NCBI GenBank assembly: GCA_023014365.1
Contig: JAEBUN010000017.1
Location: 248,001-312,000, forward strand
DNA length: 64,000 nucleotides
Source: Lepiota brunneoincarnata
Taxonomy: Eukaryota > Basidiomycota > Agaricomycetes > Agaricales > Agaricaceae
Reading direction: 5' to 3'
Shown: positions 56,805 through 64,000 of the stretch, one piece after another
How the letters are laid out: each line of letters begins with the position of its first letter
Numbering within the stretch: position 1 is the first letter of the stretch
Program-made: the position numbers and the translations under genes
The notes under the pieces: model-generated
Database searches by the model: none
Told to the model about the DNA's origin: nothing
The model's input: the letters and a program-made list of their open reading frames with translations, nothing else

Positions 56805-57786
56805 ATGGTACCATAAAGGCATGTGGATGGTATGCCATCTCTGGGAACAAGCCTTGATGGCTTCTTCAGGTGCATTTTCATGGCATGGAGATCACCTCAG
56901 AGCATCAAGTCTGCTATGATATCAGGGAAGACAACACATCCTCCTCCCCTAACATCAATTTTTCATCTGAGGCACAAGCCCTCAGAAAGTCCATCCAACA
57001 GTGCAGGTATACAGTGATCAGTTATGCAATGCAAAGTGCCAAAGCATTATTCAAGGAGTCCAGAAAACAACTCAATCCCCAACCCAAAATTGAACCAGGC
57101 TGTAGTAAATGCACATACAGCCTCCAGAACTGTAAGCACATTGCTTGAGCCTTGCTAAACAAATATGCATGTACTTGAGTAATGGCAGGCAGGCAGGATG
57201 GATATGAGTTCATTTGGCTCAACAAATTTTGCCTTTCTGATGAGAAGGCCAAGTTGGAGGTGGGAGTTCAGCATAATAGGGATATAGAAGTCAAGCAGTT
57301 GGCAGATATCTTCCATGGTGCCAATGACGTTGTGGTATTTTGTCATATCATCAGATGTGACCATACTGGCATCAAGTGTCCTTGAGGGAACCATTTATTC
57401 ACCTTAGGTGAAATATTGCACACATTGCAAGTCCTGCAGATGATGAGAGAGGCTGGTAATGGCATGGATGGTCACCAAAAGGCTGTGAGCCATATCATCT
57501 GAGTTCTGGGACAAACCTTCCAGGCAGATATGCAAGCCAAGGTGGTGGTGGCAAAGATGTGGCATCTCTATAACATCATGCAACATGCTACCAACTCTGA
57601 TGCTGTCAGTGTTACAATCCTTGCTCCTTCTGTATCTGAAGATAACTGGAGAAGGCCTTCAATCACTCTACAAGGTGTCTGAGACAGTTGGTCTTATAGA
57701 GCTTAGTGGATTGTGCTCAATGAGATAACAAGGGAACATGCCAAGTTAAGGCAAAGAGGGTTAATGACTGTTGTTAACAAGATTAA
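56805..57786. other. Decayed sequence right of copia
   Basis: CpG-poor, with no frame longer than about 90 codons. Plus frames at 56870-57148 and 57182-57385 (KFCLSDEKAKLEVGVQHNRD) may be remnants of an old gene or element. Not identifiable. Confidence 0.4.
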
Positions 57787-58193
57787 TGTTAGGGTGACCT
57801 GGGAGGCCTTGACAGCTCAGGGGGAGCCGAAATGACTGCAGGGAAATCCTAAGAGAATAGGATGAGGAAACCCCTGCAGGTGAAAACTATGTATATACCT
57901 AACTTATATAATCAATATAAATCAAACCAGGCTTAGCTGTGGTGTCTCTAGGTTGCACAAGGCCTGGTGTGGTTGAAACAAATGTGGGATGTGAATATGA
58001 TAGTCTAGAGTCTGTAGGAATGAGAGGGAATGAGGGAGGGTTTTATCTGGACAGCGAGGGAGTGTATGGAGTATTCTGGCTGTGTTTGCAGTATGAGCAT
58101 TTGAAGGGAGGGATATATAATGCGTTGGAGGGCACAGGGGTGTTGATAGGGTTAATGGAGGTGTTGCTGAGGTGTCTGGAGTGTCCCCTTACA
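57787..58193. repeat. Solo LTR with 5-bp target-site duplication
   Basis: 407-bp unit beginning TGTTAGGGTGA and ending CCCCTTACA, flanked on both sides by ATTAA (57782-57786 and 58194-58198). It contains TATA-like sequences near 57890-57920. No internal region or second LTR is adjacent, so it is a solo LTR left by LTR-LTR recombination. Confidence 0.85.
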
Positions 58194-58860
58194 ATTAAAG
58201 CTTAAGGCTTTAATCTCTACTTGTACAAGCTTTTATATACCTATGAGATACCATATACTCATTATAGGTTATTGGGCTATTCTACTTGTTCTCTGCAGTC
58301 TTGACCATGATGCACATCCTGGCTGATGGCATCCTACTGTTATTTATATCTTACAATGAGTCACTGTCCTTGTTCTCCATTCCACTGCTGTGTGATGTTC
58401 CATTACTTTCCTCTGACTCATAATTCTCTTCTCCTGATCCTATCTCCATGGATTCTCTTCCATTCTTGCTTTCCATTCTCTCAGTGCTTCCATCTGTATC
58501 AGAGGTTAGATCAGTCGATCCATGGCTGTCTTCTTTGTCCTTGGAGTATTCCAGAATATCCTCCAAGGTTATCTCCATTCCTGCATCTCTTGCTAGGTCC
58601 TGTATGGCGTTGTAATATTCCCCTTCTTTGACTTCGTATTCCTGCACTCGTAGCTGGTCTGTGGTCTCCTGTACCCATCTTGTAAAGTCAAATAATTGTT
58701 CTTGTTCCTCTTAGTCTAGACTGTTCATAACAGTCAGTTGGCAGTCTGCTGTCCATTCCCTTGTCGTTGAGGTGATCAGAAGGGACAAGGCCAACCAATA
58801 TCATTCATGTCACTTCCTTGGTAAAGCCCTCAATGGACTTCTACCTTGCAAGGCCTAGCT
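58194..58860 (-). other. Acidic minus-strand frame, probable element remnant
   Basis: Minus frame 58351-58647 (98 aa, Glu/Ser/Asp-rich, with YYNAIQDLARDAGMEITLED). It may be the tail of a gag or other element protein. Not identifiable with confidence. Confidence 0.3.
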
Positions 58861-60082
58861 GGAGGATCTACAGGGCATTAATGGATGGGCAGATCTGGCA
58901 TGGCTGTTGGAATTGAACCAAGGGTACTACAACACAGCAATGCTCACTGCTGTGTGCAAGCTTGCCCATAATGATGTAAAGGAATACCATTGGTGGGAGA
59001 AACCCATTGCACCTTGGGAAGGGTGTGAGAGGTTGGAGCTGCTTATCACCACCATTCCAGTGAGATTCTGCAACAAACATGCTGGCACCTCAGAACTGGT
59101 ATTGTCTATTATTGGCCCCAAATGTGTTAGGCTCTCACATACATTGAAACAAGATTCTGGAGGTCTATATCACAATGAGGCTATGTGGGGGCTCAGGTCA
59201 TGGGTCTTGATCACCCAGACAACCTGCATATTCATTGGGTCTATGCTATTTGTAGTCAATTTTGTTGCTGCTGTTGTCCTTATGGAAATCATTACTATTG
59301 TGCATGTCATTATTGAGCTCCTGGCAGGGACCATTTATGTGGTGAAGGATTCATGAGTGGTTTTTGAACAGGTGGAGGACTATAACACTCTTGTTTGTCA
59401 TCTCATATTACAAGACCCCTACATGGAGGGATTAGAGGACTGGGGAGAGCAACAGCTCATGCCAGAATGGGAGTTAACTGATGGTGATTTGGGGGCTCAC
59501 AATGAGAAAAGCAGCTCATATCCAGTTTTCTTAGTCAACCTAAGGACTGGTACACTGGTGAAGGCAAGAATCATAGGCCGGCTGAATGATATGGTTGTCC
59601 CCACCATCCATGGCAGTGGTATTACATGTATGCTGCTTCATAGGGAGAAAAAAGCAAAAGCAGCATCAGTGGCATCCAAGGTTGGCATGGCCAATCTCCC
59701 TCCATTTGTTCTCACACAGGGAACGAGGTCAGGTACCATATATGTTGGTGATCATATGCCCCCTACTCCTAAATACATTCCCCAGTCTTTGGCACCAATG
59801 GTGAATGGGGGTATGTACAGTGATATGGAGAAAAGTCATGGTTCACCAGCAACTTTAATCCTCTGTCATCTGTCTGCTAGTATTGTGAGTAACAAGTTGT
59901 TTCAGACAAATCTGATACCAGCATTACCAAATTGGCCAGTTCCATCCTCTCCTGCTATCAAGTCAGCTGCCTCATCTTCTTCCTTCTCAAACATCAGGGG
60001 CCTGGGGGTTAATGCTGACCTTGACACTCCACTGGGTGTTCCCCAGAGTGATTTTAATCTATATCAGGGTGTGAGGGGCTAA
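58861..60082 (+). pseudogene. Unidentified decayed coding region
   Basis: Two successive plus frames, 58907-59356 and 59357-60082, separated by a single TGA (59354-59356), together about 390 codons. The first has hydrophobic segments (FIGSMLFVVNFVAAVVLMEI). The second has VNLRTGTLVKARIIGRLNDM and a Ser/Pro-rich end. It lies in the CpG-poor block; many codons may be altered by C-to-T changes. No family recognised. Confidence 0.4.
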
Positions 60083-61500
60083 ATATTTATGGGCAAAGAC
60101 CCTGCCTAGTTACAACTTACTATGATCAACCCAGTGTGTGGACAGTACCATTATTCAGCCACTTTATATGTCTTGCTCTATTCATACCCAATTCACACCA
60201 AAATTGATATGCAATATCTAGTGCAATATATTACTGGCTTTTGTGTTGCAACATGCAGTGTATGGTGTGGTGGAAAGTTGGCCATTTGTCACACTTGCCA
60301 ACAGGTACCACATTGGAGTTTGATCTCAATCAATGGATCCCAAAGATATCATTGGTTCATACTTCATGTTTTGCTCTTTCAGTGGCCAGCTTGTACAGTA
60401 CAGTGCCAGAAAACTAAGGACACATGTGCTATCTAGGTCTGCCTAGTACCCAAGCCATTTCCTTCTCACTGTTTGTATTCACAACAACTGGAACAAGTTG
60501 TAGTGCAGACAAGCTATGTACCATATATGTTGATGCCTTGAGTTTTGAATGTCCTTTATCAAAGTGTCTAGGGGAAGTGATGGAGGTTGAGAAGAATCAA
60601 GGGACCGGGGAGTGTGATGGACATTTTTTTTAGCAACTTGCACTTATCCACACCCTGAATTTCCTAGATTCTACCTTGACAGTCTAGTGATGTTCCAAGC
60701 TGATGAGACTGATGTTTATCTGGTTTATGGGCTTGGACTGCTTCCATCTGCCACAACCATGAGGTATGTTATTACTGGCACTCCTCAGATACTATTCTGT
60801 GCACAGGGCCATCATTAGAGAAGATGTGGCTGTCCTTCCTACTAGTACCTCCTTCCCTCATGCCAGCTTTGCCTCTGACACTCACACAATATACCACCAT
60901 TCTTTCATGATCCCATGTCAGTAATCCAGGACTTCCTTTTGAAGTGGTGCAAAAGTGGTGGAGAGGATGGGACAACTGTGTCTCATAGTGAGTCCAGTCA
61001 GTTTCCCCCACAGGATTTTGTTGTTGATAATGCTGTAATATGTTAGGGGAATAAGGGGCCCAAAACCAAGTTGATAATCAAGTGAGGGGCTTCACCCCCC
61101 AACCTGTGCCTATATACTACAGACAGTGCTATGAATACTACAGAATGTCCTGGAACATCAGAGAACAACTATTTACAGCACAAGATCAAGTTCTATCTAA
61201 GAATACCCATCAGGCAACCTACATCAGAAGAGGAGTAAGAATAGATGAGTGGCAACCTGTTACACTGGTTAGATACACTGGGTGATCAGTATGCTAAGCT
61301 CACTAGGATTGGGGTCTGGCTACCCAGCTGTCCCCTTACAGTAATAGGTTGCAGAAAGGACAAGATATATGGGTTCTTCAGAGTAGCATGGGGTTTTGTG
61401 ATGAACAATCCAGTGATGGTTGAAGACATGCATGTCAATGAACAGTTGTCCCTTGGTGAGTACCCATAAATAGTGTGGCAATTGCTTAGACTGAGCAGCC
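60083..61500. other. Decayed sequence, no gene
   Basis: CpG-poor with many stops. Short frames such as 61082-61285 (YYRQCYEYYRMSWNIREQLF) give no recognisable family. Confidence 0.45.
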
Positions 61501-61639
61501 ATGTCCCCAGTCTTGCCTTGGCTCACAGAGCATACAATTCCTGGAACTGAATTTGATTCCTCTGCCTGTGACCCTCCTCCCCAATATCACTCTGGGACAT
61601 GCATGAATATTGTCACCAAGATTCAAAGCTGAGTCCACC

Positions 61640-61978
61640 AGCCAAAGCCGGAGGAGAGGATAATTTGGCTGTATGGACCTGCTGGAGTGGGAAAATCTGC
61701 CATCATGCAAACAGTCACAGAATGTGAGGCCAAAAACAAGACCCTGGGTGCTACTCTGTTTTTCTTAAGACCATTTGGCTATTGGGACCCCTCATGTATC
61801 TGGCCAACTATTTCATACCAACTGGCTGTCCAAGATCTCTCCTATCAATCATACATACAGGAGCAAATGGCTGGGAATCCAAAGCTGTTGGAGAAGAGTG
61901 TCCATTGAGTCCACTCAGCACTGAAAAGCTTTGATCTCAGTGTGAATTATGCTTGGCACAATTTTTGGCATAGGGTAA
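61640..61978 (+). pseudogene. NACHT NTPase (NLR-like) fragment
   Basis: Contains a textbook Walker A loop: PEERIIWLYGPAGVGKSAIM (about 61645-61704), followed by TLGATLFFLRPFGYWDPSCI and ISYQLAVQDL, the usual continuation in basidiomycete NACHT/STAND proteins. A stop (61906-61908) interrupts it, and the match ends where a gypsy LTR begins at 61984. Only the P-loop portion remains; no Walker B, N-terminal effector or C-terminal repeats. In full-length form the family acts in non-self recognition (established for some fungal members). Confidence 0.78.
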
Positions 61979-61983
61979 GCTAT

Positions 61984-62283
61984 TGTAGGGACGCCCTCTC
62001 GGCTATGTGAGGATGTCGCGATTATCTAGTGTACAGTGGTAATTTGGCTCACTCTTTATCTCTCTCTATTTATTCTTATCTTACACATAATTCTTTCACC
62101 TTCACACTCATTTTTACATAGAAAACTCGCTCGTTTACACTCTCGGTCTCTCATTTACATACCATAGCACTCCTTTTATTCCCAATTTTCATAGAAACAC
62201 AGACACGTAGAACCTTTAAAATATGTGCCACATAGTTACCAAATGGACATCTTTTACCCCCAAGAACTCGTAGCAGCCTTACA
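61984..62283 (+). repeat. 5' LTR of the gypsy-type element
   Basis: 300 bp with TG...CA ends, directly abutting the NACHT fragment. The 3' partner is not in the window, so the ends rest on the termini and the adjacent primer-binding site. Confidence 0.7.
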
Positions 62284-62560
62284 CTTGGAGCCCACTGCAA
62301 GGGGTGGCTAGCTCATAACCACACTCCTTCTCTATCCCTACGATCCTTACAACACAGCAGACCAACCAAGAGTCCAGACACGGTCACAGTCAAGGCTTCC
62401 ATCCCAGTGAAGTCAGTCTTTTGAGAGCACAAAGTGTCGACGACCATCAGGAGCAGGACTTACAGTGACCACATCATTGTCAGACCAAGAGACATTACGA
62501 GGCCATGCATGAAAGGCCCTACTCCTCACCTCAACACCACCAGTAACACCAACCCCTCAC

Positions 62561-63177
62561 ATGGCCTCAGTATCAACTCCAGGAGGTATGATGGCCATGC
62601 CAGCCCCAGGAACCAAGCGTGCACCAGAGTTCAACCCCAAACATCCTGAGGAGTTGAAGGAGTTCTTCAAGGAGTTCGAACAGCAGGCGAGAGCATGTGG
62701 GTTGGATAAAGCAGAGAAAGTGAAGATGGTGGTGAAGTATACAGATACCAAGACAAAACAGTTCTGGAAGAGTCTTGAAGGGTATGAACAGGATTTCGGA
62801 ATACTAAAGAAAGAGATTTTAGAGTCATACTCAAAGACATCCCTTGGAGGGAAATATTTGGTCAATCACTTACTCAGGTTCATTGAGGCAGCGGCAGACG
62901 AGGATATTGAGGATGAAGATGACTTAAACAAGTATTATTGTAAGCTCTGGCCTATGGTGTCTGACCTTATCAACTCCAAAAAGATTACCACAGATGAAGG
63001 CGATTGCTACTTTTGAAAAGGACTTTCCCTCAGCACTCAATGCACCATCCGGGATCAACTTAAAAAGGAGGACAGTAACCTGGACTGTTCACAGATCCCC
63101 AAAATCAAGAAAGTACTGAAGGCAGGGAGATTTGTGTTCTCGAAGGAAGCAGTAGATGAAGAAGAGTTATGGGAATG
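62561..63177 (+). pseudogene. Gypsy gag protein, disrupted
   Basis: Starts MASVSTPGGMMAMPAPGTKR. The body includes FNPKHPEELKEFFKEFEQQA, KVKMVVKYTDTKTKQFWKSL and LGGKYLVNHLLRFIEAAADE, the helical retrotransposon gag pattern. Frame ends at 63014-63016 (TGA) and resumes as IRDQLKKEDSNLDCSQIPKI in another frame to about 63177, so there is one frameshift. An acidic Glu/Ser-rich C-terminal stretch follows. No zinc knuckle seen before the match is lost. Confidence 0.75.
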
Positions 63178-63180
63178 AAG

Positions 63181-64000
63181 GACAAGGAAGAGTTTGAAGA
63201 AATGAGGGAAGGGAAAGAAGAGATGAGAACGGAGTAGTAGTGAGGAGTCGGAGGAGTCATCTGTTGAGATGTTGACAGATGAAGAGTCCAGTGAGGAAGA
63301 GGGATGACGATGATATAGGTAAAAGGCTGGAAAAACAAAGAAAGAGGTGAGAATGAGGAAGGTAAAGGTTGAAGAGGTGTTACCATTTTCCCTTTAGCAC
63401 GCCTGACTGCCTATTTTTACCTATCACATGTCACTGCCCGTTGTCAACGCCCGGTTATATTTACTTATCATATACCACCGCCCGTCTATAGTTAGCTTAC
63501 TTTGGCCTGTGATTTCCACCCATTTGCATGTGATTCTCGCCTTTATCACATGCCAGTCCCTCAGTAGTATATATAGACCTAAGTATTACTTGTAATCCTT
63601 AGCTTTGTCTTATTATACACAGTATTTGTTCCTGCTCTTTGGCATTGCCTTAGACTTGCTTGCACTACTCAACGGTTAACTTGTTGTTAATCGCATTGAG
63701 CCTTGCAGACGCCTAACCAGCATAACAAAAGACAAAGCTACTCGTTGCCTCTCTTCTTTCTTCTTGCCCTCTTTGGTTTGCACAGTACCGTTAACTGTGA
63801 GGTCTAGACAGAACCGTAATCTGTTGAGGATCATCGCTTGTCTATTCGAGCGTTGGACACAGTCCTCACCCCGAAGAACTCCAGCTGTTGTTCTTCAGAA
63901 CCTTTGCACCCCAGCGTCTCTATAGGTTCTCGGATTCCTCGTTCGTCTTGTCGAACGTCTTAGTGGATCTTAAATTTTCGGAGGTTTCTCTTTACCAGAA
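63181..64000. other. Gag tail, then possible second LTR or promoter region running off the window
   Basis: 63181-63390 is purine-rich, probably gag tail. From about 63400 composition changes: repeated CCCGTTGTCAAC / CACCGCCCGTCTA-like segments, a TATA box (AGTATATATAGACC at 63567-63580), then a long pyrimidine-rich leader. This resembles the U3-R-U5 of another LTR starting near 63427 (TGTCACTGCCCG), but its 3' end is beyond the window. Confidence 0.35.

Larger units (their letters stand above)
49250..61980. other. CpG-depleted, transposon-rich block
   Basis: About 12.7 kb with very few CG dinucleotides (single CGs at for example 51008, 52822 and 52938 within 3 kb), lower GC and almost no open frames longer than 150 codons. 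It holds the copia, KH-LTR, solo-LTR and NACHT remnants listed separately. CGs are frequent again from 61984 and, within the block, in the interior of the KH element. Confidence 0.8.
61984..63180 (+). mobile_element. Ty3/gypsy-type LTR retrotransposon, 5' LTR and gag only
   Basis: 5' LTR 61984-62283 (TGTAGGGACGCC...CCTTACA). Three nt on comes TGGAGCCCACTG (from 62286), a TGG-initiated primer-binding-site candidate. Then a gag frame. CG dinucleotides are common here, unlike the block to the left, so the insertion is younger or escaped CpG decay. No pol follows within the window and no 3' LTR is seen, so it is truncated or interrupted near 63180-63400. Confidence 0.75.

Noticed and set aside
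63427..64000. Calling a second full LTR element at the right edge
   Set aside because: TATA and TG start are suggestive, but no end, duplication or partner LTR is inside the window.
1..64000. tRNA, rRNA or other structured RNA genes
   Set aside because: No cloverleaf with A/B boxes or rRNA-like segment was recognised by eye. Absence is not proven without a covariance-model search such as tRNAscan-SE or Infernal.

Overview
The window is nuclear DNA of a filamentous fungus, most likely an Agaricomycete (basidiomycete). The genes carry many 49-80 nt GT-AG introns. The protein families are typical of mushroom-forming or Rhizoctonia-like fungi: long TPR arrays ending in a CHAT protease domain, a mushroom-type KH-domain LTR element, and NACHT remnants. 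Species is not determinable from the sequence alone; a Rhizoctonia-like lineage is only a guess.

Layout. 1-2265 (+): 3' part of a DBP4/DDX10 RNA helicase gene, repeatedly frameshifted. 2980-24278: a cluster of four TPR-CHAT loci. One is intact (2980-6319), one is a CHAT-only duplicate joined to a scrap of transporter gene (about 9020-10390), one is long with two frameshifts (10637-15079), and one lies on the minus strand with many frameshifts (20556-24278). The cluster also holds a complete 13-exon sucrose/H+ symporter gene (17520-20215) and poorly defined hypothetical genes. 24.3-26.3 kb is unresolved. 26325-28333 (-): CLN3/BTN1 (battenin). 28608-29678 (+): hypothetical. 29931-32624 and 33734-36445 (+): tandem Dal5/TNA1-type anion transporters. 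36827-39048 (+): a chimeric gene whose last exon is a copy of the 3' half of the PPX1 gene. 39630-40823 (+): EMC2. 41860-43457 (+): PPX1-type exopolyphosphatase. 43859-45109 (-): a serine-rich hypothetical protein. About 45.9-46.99 kb (-): a secreted AroQ-type chorismate mutase candidate. 49.25-61.98 kb: a strongly CpG-poor transposon graveyard. It holds a copia element, a non-autonomous LTR element encoding a KH-domain protein nested inside it with a perfect 5-bp target-site duplication, a solo LTR with its own duplication, and a NACHT P-loop remnant. 61984 to about 63180: the 5' end of a less decayed gypsy-type element.

How it fits together. The left third is a TPR-CHAT neighbourhood. CHAT is a caspase/separase-like cysteine protease domain, and TPR-CHAT proteins are plausible sensor-effector proteases of fungal innate immunity or regulated cell death; that role is inference. 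The catalytic His/Cys pair is kept in all four copies. The middle is ordinary housekeeping and transport genes reshaped by segmental duplication and gene conversion. The right fifth is repeat-rich with a CpG-decay signature.

Major caution: nearly every frameshift resolved here is a single extra base, often in a short homopolymer. This looks more like consensus error than biological decay, so 'broken' calls for DBP4 and the TPR-CHAT loci should be treated as provisional.
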